Shown piece after piece: positions 52,875 through 61,688 of a stretch of DNA of 64,000 nt. The notes under the pieces are model-generated. The model was not told the origin of the DNA and searched no databases. It saw only the letters and a list, made by a program, of their open reading frames with translations. The position numbers and the translations under genes were made by a program. The DNA lies in contig DASZKW010000068.1 of NCBI GenBank assembly GCA_035552775.1, positions 23,859 to 87,858 on the forward strand, in the 5' to 3' direction. The stretch is from DASZKW01 sp035552775 (GTDB taxonomy: Bacteria; Actinomycetota; Acidimicrobiia; Acidimicrobiales; Palsa-688). The stretch's first letter is position 1, and every line of letters begins with the position of its first letter.

Positions 52875-52901
52875 TTGGCACTCTCGTTGCCCGAGTGCCA
52901 A
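52875..52901. promoter_or_regulatory. CIRCE operator (HrcA binding site)
   Basis: TTGGCACTC, nine bases, GAGTGCCAA. This is the CIRCE consensus TTAGCACTC-N9-GAGTGCTAA with one symmetric change in each arm (16 of 18 positions) and the exact N9 spacing. It lies 39 bases before galU and 106 bases before ruc on the other strand. HrcA repression of ruc, relieved by heat, is the expected reading. Confidence 0.85.
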
Positions 52902-52940
52902 GGATACCGCCTGTTTGGAATCGGGTGGTAGAACGACGCC

Positions 52941-53885
52941 ATGGCCCCAACTGCTCGCCCGGCGGTCCGCAAGGCCGTGATCCCCGCCGCGGGGCTGGGC
53001 ACCCGCTTCCTCCCCGCTACCAAGGCGTCGCCCAAGGAGATGCTGCCCCTGGTGGACAAACCGGCCATCCAGTACGTGGTCGAGGAGGCGGTCCGTTGCG
53101 GGATCCGCGACATCCTCATCATCACCGGCCGGGGCAAGCGCAGCCTGGAGGACCACTTCGACAGGTCCTTCGAGTTGGAGCGCCACCTCGAGAGCAGCGG
53201 GAAGACCGACGTGCTGCGAGAGATGATCGAGATCGCCGACATGGCCGAAATCCACTACGTGCGCCAGGGAGAGCCTCTCGGGCTCGGCCACGCAGTGTCG
53301 GTCGCTCGCGATCACATCGGCGATGCGCCCTTCGCCGTCCTCCTCGGCGACGACATCATGCACGAGCGCTCCGGGGTGCTCGAGGCCATGCTGGCCGCCC
53401 ACGCCGCCTACAGCACCTCGGTGGTGGCGCTGAAGCAGGTGCCGCCGGCCGACATCTCCTCCTACGGGTGCGCCGCGGTCGAACCCCTGTCCCCGATCGC
53501 CCCGGTGTCGGCCATCGCGCCGGTTCCCACAGGCGGCGACGCCGAGAACCTGGTCCGCATAACCGACATCGTGGAGAAGCCGCCTGCCGACGAGGCCCCT
53601 TCCAACCTGGCGGTGATCGGGCGCTACGTCCTCACCCCCGACATCTTCGAGTCCCTCGAGAAGGTGCAACCCGGCGCCGGCGGTGAGATCCAGCTCACCG
53701 ACGCCATAAAGGACGTTCTCAACACCACCGACGTCCTTGGTTGGACCTTCCGCGAGGGCCGCTACGACGTGGGCAACAAGCTCGACTACCTGCGGGCGAC
53801 TGTCGAGCTGGCCCTCGAGCGCGACGACCTCGGACCGCCCCTGCGGGCCTGGTTGGTGGACAGGCTGGGACTGCCGGGCGATTGA
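52941..53885 (+). CDS. galU: UTP-glucose-1-phosphate uridylyltransferase
   Basis: A 314-residue nucleotidyltransferase making UDP-glucose for envelope sugars. PAAGLGTRFLPATKASPKEM is the nucleotide loop, with VDKPAIQYVVEEAV, GQGEPLGLGHAV-type RQGEPLGLGHAVSVARD, LLGDDIM and GGEIQLTDAI. Full length. Its stop overlaps moeA (TTGA). Confidence 0.95.
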   Translation: MAPTARPAVRKAVIPAAGLGTRFLPATKASPKEMLPLVDKPAIQYVVEEAVRCGIRDILIITGRGKRSLEDHFDRSFELERHLESSGKTDVLREMIEIADMAEIHYVRQGEPLGLGHAVSVARDHIGDAPFAVLLGDDIMHERSGVLEAMLAAHAAYSTSVVALKQVPPADISSYGCAAVEPLSPIAPVSAIAPVPTGGDAENLVRITDIVEKPPADEAPSNLAVIGRYVLTPDIFESLEKVQPGAGGEIQLTDAIKDVLNTTDVLGWTFREGRYDVGNKLDYLRATVELALERDDLGPPLRAWLVDRLGLPGD

Positions 53886-55093
53886 TCAGCTACGAGGAGG
53901 CCAGGGCACGCGTCGTCGGGGTTTGCCGCCCGCTCGACCCGGTGCCGGTGAGCCTCGATGGCGCCTTGGGGCGGGTGCTGGCCGAACGGGTGGTCGCAGC
54001 CGAGGACGTGCCCCCTTTCGCCAACACGGCCATGGACGGCTACGCGGTGCACGCCGCCGACATCGCCGGTGCCTCGCCGGGCACTCCCTGCCGGTTGAGG
54101 GCGATCGGCACCCTGGCCGCCGGGGCGGCAGCCAACACGGCCGTAGGGCACGGCGAAGCGTTGCGGATCATGACGGGTGCCCCTTTCCCCGACGGTGCCG
54201 ACGCCATCGCCATCGTCGAGGTAACCGAGGTCGACGGCGACGACGTACTGATCCGGGCGCCGTCGCGGCCTGGTGACCACATCCGCGCCGCCGGCGAGGA
54301 CATCGGGGCCGGCTCGGAGGTGTTCGCACCGGGCACCGTGCTCGGCCCCGGCCACCTCGGGGTGCTGGCCAGCGCCGCATTGGCCGAGGTCAGCGCGCAC
54401 CCCCGGGTCCGCGTCGGGGTGCTGTCGACGGGCGACGAACTGGTCACCTCGGGGCCACTGCGACCCGGCCAGATCCGCGACTCCAACCGGCGCGCCCTGC
54501 TCGGCTTGCTGCGCAGGGACGGCTTCGACGCCGTGGACCTCGGGATCGCCCGGGACGACGAGGCCGTCATCCGGGAGGCTCTCACCCAGGCCGCCGCCGG
54601 TTGCGACGCGGTGATCACGAGCGGCGGGGTGAGCATGGGGGACTTCGACTACGTGAAGAAGGTGCTCGACGAGATCGGCGACATGGCCTGGATGCAGGTG
54701 GCCATCCGCCCGGCCAAGCCCCTCGCCTTCGGCCTGGTCGCCGATGCGCCGGTCTTCGGGCTGCCCGGCAATCCGGTGTCGTCGATGGTGAGCTACGAGC
54801 TGTTCGCCCGCCCCGCCCTGCGCCGGATGTCAGGTCACCTCGACGCCGACCTGGACAGGCCGACGATCCTGGGTGTCACCGACTCGGACATGCGCCGGCG
54901 CCCCGACGGCCGGGTCAACTACCTGCGGGTGGTGGCCAGCTTCGCGCCCGACGGTCGCTGCCACGTGGCCTCCGCGGGCGGCCAGGGATCGCACCAGCTG
55001 CTGGCCATGGCGGTCGCCAACGCCCTGGCTGTGGTCCCGAGCGGTCCCGGCATGGCGCCCGGCGACGACGTCGACGTCATGCTCCTCCAATGA
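53882..55093 (+). CDS. moeA: molybdopterin molybdenumtransferase MoeA, or Glp-type paralogue
   Basis: A 403-residue MoeA/gephyrin E-domain protein beginning LISYEEARARVVGVCRPLDP at TTG 53882. Motifs are ANTAMDGYAVHAAD, MTGAPFPDGADAI, GVLSTGDELV, DSNRRALLGLL, ITSGGVSMGDFDYV and FGLPGNPVSSMV. MoeA inserts molybdate into adenylylated molybdopterin. In Corynebacterium the orthologue next to galU is Glp, which binds FtsZ and the receptor GLPR; here a SepX/GLPR-like gene lies 2 kb downstream. It might serve either or both roles. Confidence 0.93.
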   Translation: MISYEEARARVVGVCRPLDPVPVSLDGALGRVLAERVVAAEDVPPFANTAMDGYAVHAADIAGASPGTPCRLRAIGTLAAGAAANTAVGHGEALRIMTGAPFPDGADAIAIVEVTEVDGDDVLIRAPSRPGDHIRAAGEDIGAGSEVFAPGTVLGPGHLGVLASAALAEVSAHPRVRVGVLSTGDELVTSGPLRPGQIRDSNRRALLGLLRRDGFDAVDLGIARDDEAVIREALTQAAAGCDAVITSGGVSMGDFDYVKKVLDEIGDMAWMQVAIRPAKPLAFGLVADAPVFGLPGNPVSSMVSYELFARPALRRMSGHLDADLDRPTILGVTDSDMRRRPDGRVNYLRVVASFAPDGRCHVASAGGQGSHQLLAMAVANALAVVPSGPGMAPGDDVDVMLLQ

Positions 55094-55248
55094 GGCGGCG
55101 GGGAAAGGCCACGCCCCCGAGCAGCGCGCCGTCAGGGGATCGGCGCCTCACCGCCATGCGCTGTGGGCGCGATGGCTGCCGGCGCTCAGCGGCCGCGGGG
55201 GACGGCGGCGTAGAGCGGCGGAGGGCGTAGAGCGGCGGAAGGGCTAGC

Positions 55249-56241
55249 GTGGGGAACGTGGCCAGGCCGCTCGTCGACCCCTTCGACCGCACGGTGCGCG
55301 ACCTGCGCATCTCCATAACCGACCGGTGCAACTTCCGGTGCCGTTACTGCATGCCCGAGGAGGGCATGGCGTGGCTGAGGCGGGAGGACCTGCTCAGCTT
55401 CGAGGAGCTCACCCGGGTGGCGCGGGTGTGCGTGCAGCGTTACGGCTTCGACAGCATCCGCATCACCGGTGGCGAACCGACGGTGCGCGCCCACCTCCCC
55501 GTCCTGGTCAGCCGTCTGGCGGCGCTCGGAGCGGAGCTGTCGATGACCACCAACGGTGCCACCCTCGCCCTGGTCGCCGGCGACTTGAAGCGGGCCGGTC
55601 TCGGGCGGGTCAACGTGTCGCTCGACAGCCTGCGCCCCGACCGCTTCGCGTCGATCACCGGGCGCGATTCGCTCCATCGGGTGCTCGAGGGCATCGAGGA
55701 GGCGGTGTCGGTCGGCCTAGGTCCCGTCAAGGTCAACTGCGTGCTGGTCAGGGGGGTCAACGACGACGAGATCGTCGACTTCGCCTCGTACGGGCGCCAC
55801 CGCGGCGTGGAGGTGCGGTTCATCGAGTGGATGCCCCTCGACGCCGACGGCGAGTGGGCCGCCGAGCGGGTGGTGCCGTCGGCGGAGGTGGTCGCCGCCA
55901 TCGACGCCGTGTACCCCCTCGAGCGCCAACGGCGCGGGTCGGCGCCCGCGCAGCGGTACCTGTACTGCGACGGCAGGGGGGCGGTGGGCGTGGTGGCCAG
56001 CGTGACACAGTCGTTCTGCTCCTCCTGCGACCGAGTGCGCCTCACCGCCGAGGGCCAGTTCCGCAACTGCCTCTTCGCCGTCGCCGAGACCGACCTGCGG
56101 GCCATCCTGCGCGGCGGGGGTAGCGACGACGACATCGCCGCCGCCATCGAGGCCGACGTCGGTCGTAAGTGGGCGGGCCATTCCATCGGTCAGGTCAACT
56201 TCATCCGCCCGGCGCGCAGCATGAGCCAGATAGGCGGATGA
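55249..56241 (+). CDS. moaA: GTP 3',8-cyclase
   Basis: A 330-residue radical-SAM enzyme starting the molybdenum cofactor pathway. The SAM cluster is CNFRCRYC (Cys27, 31, 34) and the second cluster CSSCDRVRL..RNCLF. It ends in Gly-Gly, as needed for MoaA activity. GTG start with AAGGG close by. A 17-bp imperfect tandem (GCGTAGAGCGGCGG twice) lies just upstream at about 55208-55240. Confidence 0.96.
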   Translation: MGNVARPLVDPFDRTVRDLRISITDRCNFRCRYCMPEEGMAWLRREDLLSFEELTRVARVCVQRYGFDSIRITGGEPTVRAHLPVLVSRLAALGAELSMTTNGATLALVAGDLKRAGLGRVNVSLDSLRPDRFASITGRDSLHRVLEGIEEAVSVGLGPVKVNCVLVRGVNDDEIVDFASYGRHRGVEVRFIEWMPLDADGEWAAERVVPSAEVVAAIDAVYPLERQRRGSAPAQRYLYCDGRGAVGVVASVTQSFCSSCDRVRLTAEGQFRNCLFAVAETDLRAILRGGGSDDDIAAAIEADVGRKWAGHSIGQVNFIRPARSMSQIGG

Positions 56242-56317
56242 CAGCGGTTTGGGCCGTCTGGTGCCGTCGGGTCGATCGGGAAGTGGTGGCCGCCGGGGAC
56301 GTCACTAGACTCTCTGC

Positions 56318-56899
56318 ATGCCCGATCGTGGTCTGACCCATCTCGACCCATTGGGCCGGGCCCGCATGGTCGATGTGACGCCCAAGGAGGCCACCCACCG
56401 CCGGGCGGTGGCGCGCTGCAAGGTGTTCATGACCCCCGACACCACCTCGCTGGTGGCCAGCAACGCCATCACCAAAGGTGACGTCCTCGGTGCCGCCCGC
56501 ATCGCCGGGATCCAGGCGGCCAAGCGCACCGCGGAGATGATCCCCCTGTGCCACCCGCTGCTCGTCGGGGCGGTGACCATCAACTTCACGATCGGCGACG
56601 ATCACGTAGAGGTCGAGACAGGGGTGGAGACCGTCGACCGCACCGGGGTGGAGATGGAGGCCATGACCGCGTGTGCGGTGGCCGCCCTAACCATCTACGA
56701 CATGTGCAAGTCGGCCGACCGGTCCATGGTCATCGGCGAACTGGCCCTGTGGGAGAAGACCGGGGGACGCAGCGGCCACTGGCGCCGGCCGGCGGAGGCA
56801 CCATCGCCCGAGGTGACGGCCTCGTTCGTAGACTCCCTGCCTGGTGAGGTGAGCCTCGTTGACGATGTCAGCCCGCTCGGCGACGATCCCCTCGCCTGA
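56318..56899 (+). CDS. moaC: cyclic pyranopterin monophosphate synthase
   Basis: 193 residues. Core motifs are MVDVTPKEATHR, GIQAAKRTAEMIPLCHPLL, VETVDRTGVEMEAMTACAVA and LTIYDMCKSAD. A 35-residue C-terminal extension after GGRSGHWRR is unusual but not repetitive. It completes moaA-moaC; moaD, moaE and mogA are not in the window. Confidence 0.95.
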   Translation: MPDRGLTHLDPLGRARMVDVTPKEATHRRAVARCKVFMTPDTTSLVASNAITKGDVLGAARIAGIQAAKRTAEMIPLCHPLLVGAVTINFTIGDDHVEVETGVETVDRTGVEMEAMTACAVAALTIYDMCKSADRSMVIGELALWEKTGGRSGHWRRPAEAPSPEVTASFVDSLPGEVSLVDDVSPLGDDPLA

Positions 56900-56999
56900 G
56901 GAGACGATCACCCGACGCCTTGGCGGGTCCGAGCCACAACTGCCGCGGTTGCCACTGGCGCCGGTGGATGCGAACCGCTAGCCTATTCATCACGAACCT

Positions 57000-57019
57000 G
57001 TCGGTTTGAACCGACTTTT
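57000..57019 (+). terminator. rho-independent-like terminator after moaC
   Basis: GTCGGT-TTGA-ACCGAC makes a 6-7 bp stem with a four-base loop, followed directly by TTTT. It lies 101 bases after the moaC stop and before the next gene at 57113. Confidence 0.5.
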
Positions 57020-57112
57020 GGGGTGGGCCCCGGTGGCGCCCTCGGCGGTATCCACCGTCGTGGAGCCGGCAACCGCTACGGTCCCTGACACGAAAGGTTA
57101 GGCCGAGGAGCG

Positions 57113-57811
57113 TTGACGACTTTGGTTTTGCTCGTCCTTGCGGTTGTCTGGGCTGCAGTCCTGGGCTCCTGGGTCCGTTCCCGGGCCAGGGGATCTTTTG
57201 GTGACTCCGTCGGCACGTTCCGCCGCCACCTCACGGTGCTCGAGCGCACCGCGCCGAGCACGATGAGGCCCGCCAACCGGCTGCGCGCTCCGGCGACGAT
57301 CGCCATCCCCCCCCACCGGTCCGCCTCCCCGGGCTCCCGGCCGGCGACTCGCACTGGGCCGGGAGGACCGCGCAGTCCGGGGGCACCACGCGCTCCGGGG
57401 GGGACCGCTCCCGCCGGCCGCAGGGCGGCGGGCGGGTCACCGGGTTCGTCCAGCACGCGCCGTAGGGCGTCCGATGCCGCAGCCATGCGCCGACGGGCCA
57501 GTCAGAAGCGTCGCCGCGACGTACTCACGCTCCTGGTCGCCGGCGTCTTCACCACCCTGGTCCTCGGCGCCCTCCCCGGGTTGCACCGGCTCATGTACGC
57601 CCAGGTGGCCTTCGACGTGGTGCTCGCCGGCTACGTCGGCCTGCTGCTGCGCGTGCGCAACCTGGCGGCAGAGCGTGACACCAAGCTGGCGTTCCTGCCT
57701 CCCGTGCGCTCCGCTCCCGTCGGGATGGTGCGCCGGGGTACCGGGCGCTACGCGGCCCTGGCGTCGAGCCTCGACACCGGTGAGTTCGCGCTGCGCCGGG
57801 CTGTCAACTGA
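57113..57811 (+). CDS. SepX/GLPR-like divisome membrane protein
   Basis: A 232-residue protein. TTG start, then helix TLVLLVLAVVWAAVLGSWVR with WVRSRARGSFGDSVGTFRRH, a disordered basic cytoplasmic loop (near 45-135), and two more helices (VLTLLVAGVFTTLVLGALPG and LMYAQVAFDVVLAGYVGLLL) before a short tail. The layout, with a W-x-WxR start and DSVxxFRRHL, resembles Rv0996/SepX and the corynebacterial receptor GLPR, which act in cell division beside MoeA/Glp. The match is by architecture and context, not by a strong motif. Confidence 0.55.
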   Translation: MTTLVLLVLAVVWAAVLGSWVRSRARGSFGDSVGTFRRHLTVLERTAPSTMRPANRLRAPATIAIPPHRSASPGSRPATRTGPGGPRSPGAPRAPGGTAPAGRRAAGGSPGSSSTRRRASDAAAMRRRASQKRRRDVLTLLVAGVFTTLVLGALPGLHRLMYAQVAFDVVLAGYVGLLLRVRNLAAERDTKLAFLPPVRSAPVGMVRRGTGRYAALASSLDTGEFALRRAVN

Positions 57812-57840
57812 CCGACGGCACCCGTCGCGGCCTGGCCGAG

Positions 57841-58458
57841 GTGAGCGACCTCGTCCGGGCCGAGTTCGACGCCGTGCACGCGGCGCGCGAGGTGGGGCTG
57901 GCCGGTTGCCGGCGCACCATCCGCGCCGCCGGTAGTGCCATCCGCGCCGTGCACCGCCGCCAGCCGGAGCGGGCCGCGGCCCTGATGGCGGAGTGCGAAG
58001 CAGCCCTCCGGGAGGCGCAGGGGGCGGTGGCGCCCTTCCCCTCGCTCGCCCACGCCGCCTTCGTCCACGACGCGGAGAAGGAGTTCGTCGAGGCTACGCT
58101 CACCGCCGCCCTGATCGACGCCGACCCGCTGGCGGACTGGCGCCAACTGGATGTCGGCACACCGGCGTGGCTGCACGGCTTGTGCGAAGCGGCGTCCGAG
58201 CTTCGCCGCCACATCCTCGACCGGCTGCGTGCCGGCGACGTCGCCACCGCTGAGCGGCTCCTCGGTGCGATGGAGGACGCCTACGAACTGATCGTTACCA
58301 TCGACTATCCCGACGCAATCACCGCTGGCCTGCGCCGGGCAGCCGATTCCTTGCGCGCCGTGCTCGAGCGGACCCGAAGCGATCTGACTACCACTCTCCT
58401 GCAGTTCCGGCTCCAAGCCGCCGTCCAAGGGCGGATACCCCCTGAGCTGGGCGACTGA
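57841..58458 (+). CDS. translin-family RNA/DNA-binding protein
   Basis: A 205-residue all-helical protein. Segments CRRTIRAAGSAIRAVHRRQP (basic helix), AFVHDAEKEFVEATLTAAL, GLCEAASELRRHILDRLRAG and TIDYPDAITAGLRRAADSLR match the archaeal-type translin-like family (sometimes misnamed haloacid dehalogenase). Translins bind single-stranded RNA or DNA as octamers. GTG start 30 bases after the SepX-like gene. Bacterial function is unknown. Confidence 0.78.
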   Translation: MSDLVRAEFDAVHAAREVGLAGCRRTIRAAGSAIRAVHRRQPERAAALMAECEAALREAQGAVAPFPSLAHAAFVHDAEKEFVEATLTAALIDADPLADWRQLDVGTPAWLHGLCEAASELRRHILDRLRAGDVATAERLLGAMEDAYELIVTIDYPDAITAGLRRAADSLRAVLERTRSDLTTTLLQFRLQAAVQGRIPPELGD

Positions 58459-58485
58459 GGGGGTGGGGTAAACTGGCTCCCGCTC

Positions 58486-58562
58486 GGGGGTGTAGCTCAG
58501 TTCGGAAGAGCGCTACGTTCGCAACGTAGAAGTCGTGGGTTCAAGTCCCATCACCTCCACCA
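58486..58562 (+). tRNA. tRNA-Ala (CGC anticodon)
   Basis: A full cloverleaf. The acceptor GGGGGTG pairs with CACCTCC with a G3:U70 wobble, the alanine identity element. The D-arm has GCTC/GAGC, the anticodon stem is CTACG/CGTAG around loop TTCGCAA (CGC), the T-arm is GTGGG/CCCAT, and A-CCA is encoded at the 3' end. A run of CCACA-type repeats follows. Confidence 0.96.
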
Positions 58563-59125
58563 CACCACAACCACACCACACCACACCACCTTGCGGCTCC
58601 ATGCGACGCAGGGACGGTGAGCACCCGGGCAAGCGCTGTGCCAGGGGCGCCTGGTCGGCGCCCAGCGCCGACCGGACGGGTGCCAGGCCGCCGTCGCCCA
58701 GGGCCTGGTGGTGACCCGGGCCGGAGCCGGGTGGCTCTCGTCTCTCGTCGATCCGGCCCAGTCCGCGCTGCGCCAGGCTGCCACCGCCCCAGAGCAGCTA
58801 AATGGTATTGGTGGCAACCACTAGGCCAGGGCCGCCGACGCTGCCGCGCCGCAGAACGCCGGCAGGCAGGGCCGATCGTCAGCCGGTGCGAGCGAGACGG
58901 GTCGGGACTATCCATCGTCGGCTCTGGATTCGATTCCCAGTCTCAGGCAATACAGCGATCACCACCGCGGTTCTCTCCCCGGCACCGGCGGTGCCAAGAG
59001 GGGCAGTAGTCGTCAACGCGGCGGGGTTGCGGCTCGCGGCCACCGCAACGACTGGCGCACGCCTGCATCCTTCACCCCACGCGACAATGGGAGTGCCCGG
59101 ACGGCCAAGGCTTCCATCTTTCGGG
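58563..59125. other. gene-free region after the tRNA
   Basis: 563 bases without a recognisable gene on either strand. The first 30 bases are a CCACA-rich low-complexity run continuing from the tRNA CCA. The rest is GC-rich with several overlapping frames, none resembling a known family. It separates the conserved block from the frameshifted ABC operon. Confidence 0.5.
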
Positions 59126-61688
59126 CTATTCGAGCGGCTGGCGGGCCATTGCCGGCGGTTCGCGGCCGGCGAGGAGCCACCCGCCGGCGCCGGCCAGCGC
59201 CGGCAGGCCGACCACGATGATGACCAGGTTGGCGACCGGCACTCGCCCCAGCGGGTTGAGGTTGCTGCGATACCAGACCAGGAGGGCGGCGTACGCACCG
59301 GCGGTACCCAGCACCGCCCCGAGGAGGGCCAGGGCCCCGCTAGTGGCGCCCGTGATCGTTCGGCGGGTGGTGCTGCTGGCGCCGGTGGCGGCGAGGGTTC
59401 GCAGGTCGCCGGCGGTCTCGCTGCGTATCAGGCCGACGGTCATGCCGAGCACGCCGAGGGAGACGAGGATGCCGAGGGCCGTCGACCAGTTGCGCAGCGG
59501 GGCCAGCGAGGCCTGCTTGGTCCTCGTTTCCACATAGAGGCCGATGCTGGCGGCGGTCGCCCGGGCCGTCTGTATCTGCTGGCTGGTGAGCGGTCCGGAC
59601 GCCTGGATCCACCAGGCGGCGGGCACCTCCTTCAGGCCAAACCGCTGAACGGCTCCGGGAGTCAACAAGGTCCCGGGCGCCGACGTGTACAGCGGCAGTT
59701 GCCGGAAGCCCTGGATCTTCGGCGTGACGTGCAAGATGTCCGGCCCCCCGGCTTGTCCCGGTGAGCCGGGCTCAGGGCCCGGTCCGGCCTGGAACTCCGG
59801 AGCGAAGATCTGCAAGCCGCCCAAGTCCTTGCGGGCGGAAAGCACGTCGGCGTGGGGATCGATAGCCAAAGGGGCGATGCCGTAGTGGGCGAGCAGGGCT
59901 GGCGTCGCCACGTACAGCGGGCCCATCCCGGATATCTCGGTGTTGTGCGGGCTGATGGTCACCTGGCTGAGGGTGGCGACGCCGTAGCCGGCCGGGACCG
60001 CCCGGCTCGCGTTACCGGGCTGCGGCGGCTGAAGTCCGGCGCGTGGGCTGTAGACCTGCTCGAGGGGCACAACCGAACGGGCGTGGATCGCTGCGGCCAG
60101 CGCGTCCAACCGGGCGGCGACGGTGTGCAGCTGGGATGTGCGGAGCGGAGGCACCTGGCCGGACCCGCTGTCGGGGGATAGGTAGATCATCAGCTGGTCG
60201 GTGGGGAGGTTGCCCACCGCTTGTGGCGCGTCGCTGGCCGCCGCGCTGATGGCGATGGTGGCGGCGATCCCGATGGCCAGCGTCACCGATCCCAGGGCGG
60301 CGCCCGAACGGGCCTGGTAGCGGGCCAGATCGCGCAGCGCGACCCTGACGCCTACGCCGGACCGGGGGGCGACGGCGGCGAGGACCCGGATCTCCAGGGG
60401 GGCGAGGAATAGCAGCCCCACCGGAGTGACGAGGGTGCCAGCGATGATGAACGACGCCTTGTGCTGATTGGAGCTGTGGTCGGAGAAGTACAGGAGGGCC
60501 AGGCCGGCGCCGAGCAGGAGCGCCGACGGCGGCGAAGCGGTGTGCCGGCCGGGGACGGGACGGCCGCCCGGACAGCGCCGCGACGATCGACATCCGGGCA
60601 ACGGAGCGCGCCGGCCACCACGCCGCAGCAACCGCGGTCAACACGGCCAGGACCAGGCTGATCCCGATCGCCCACCAGGGCAGCGAGAAACGGTCGATCC
60701 GATGGCCGGAGAGGGACTGCAGGCCGGGCACCAGCGCGAACCACGCGGCCAGGCCGACCGCCCCGCCCGTGACGGCGCCGGCGAGCCCGACGGCGGCGCC
60801 GTCGGCCAGCATCACCAGCCGGACGTGCCTGTCGGTCGCGCCGAGCGAAGCCAGCACGCCGAGAGACCGCTGCCGCCGCTGGGCCATGACGGTGAACCCG
60901 GCCACGCCCATCAGACCCACGAAGAGCAGACCGATGGTGCCGAGCGCCAGGACCAGGGCGTCGACCGAGGCCGTGTTGGGCTTGCCGCGGGACGAAAATC
61001 CCATACCGTTCCCGCTCGGCAGACGAAAATGGTTCCCGGGGCTGGGCTGGAAGTCAGTGAGGATCGTCACGGTGCTGGCAGGGGTGGCCTGGCCGGGCGC
61101 GACCAGGGCGAACTGGTCCACCAGGTCGAGGGGGTTCTCGACGATCCCCACCACCCGCCTCGTCCGACCATCGGCGGTCCACGAGCTGCCGATCCGCAGC
61201 CCGAACGTTTTTGCCGTACCGCTGGTGACGGCCACCTGACCGGGTCGAGTCGGGTAGCGCCCTGAATCCAAGTGCAGGGTTCCCCGATCGAAGGTGCCGC
61301 CGGGGGCCTGGTCGCGCAGGTCGATGCTGGACACCGAGCCGGGGACGGCCACCTGTTGGTGGGCCACCACATCGGCCGGCCCCACCCTGGTCCGGATGGT
61401 GGCAATGTCAGCGCTCAACTGCGGATCCTTGCCGGCGAGGCTGATGATGGTGCTGGCGGTGCCGAACACCGGGTCGGCGTTGAGCTTGGCGGTGTTGGAG
61501 GCCGTGCCGAGCCCGACGACGGTCGCGGCCACGGCCGCGCTCAACATGGCCAGGATGAGCCCACGGCGGCGCCACTCCCGGCGAGCCAGCCGCCAGCCCC
61601 ACCGGATCACCGCGCGCCGGGCCGGGGCGCCCCCGTTGTCCCGGTAGACCGATACACGGCCGGGCCGGTCGGCCGCGACGGCGCTCAT
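59126..61688 (-). pseudogene. FtsX-family ABC permease split by one frameshift
   Basis: A large MacB/FtsX-type permease read in two frames. The first frame runs from ATG 61688 (MSAVAADRPGRVSVYRDNGG) through VGLGTASNTAKLNADPVFG and LGVLASLGATDRHVRLVMLA to about RPAHRFAAVG; the second continues with SALLLGAGLALLYFSDHSSN, VALRDLARYQARSGAALGSV and ends near 59126. They join at about 60510-60570; dropping one base there would restore one protein of about 850 residues. ATG 61688 overlaps the ATPase stop. It is a genuine pseudogene, a phase-variable state or a sequence error. Confidence 0.75.

Noticed and set aside
55094..55248. Moco riboswitch upstream of moaA
   Set aside because: The conserved Moco RNA segments are not visible; the space holds only GC-rich sequence and a short tandem repeat.
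58918..58950. A T-arm-like string (GGATTCGATTCCCAG) suggesting a second tRNA or tRNA remnant
   Set aside because: Only one arm with a mismatch is present; no acceptor, D-arm or anticodon stem can be built around it.
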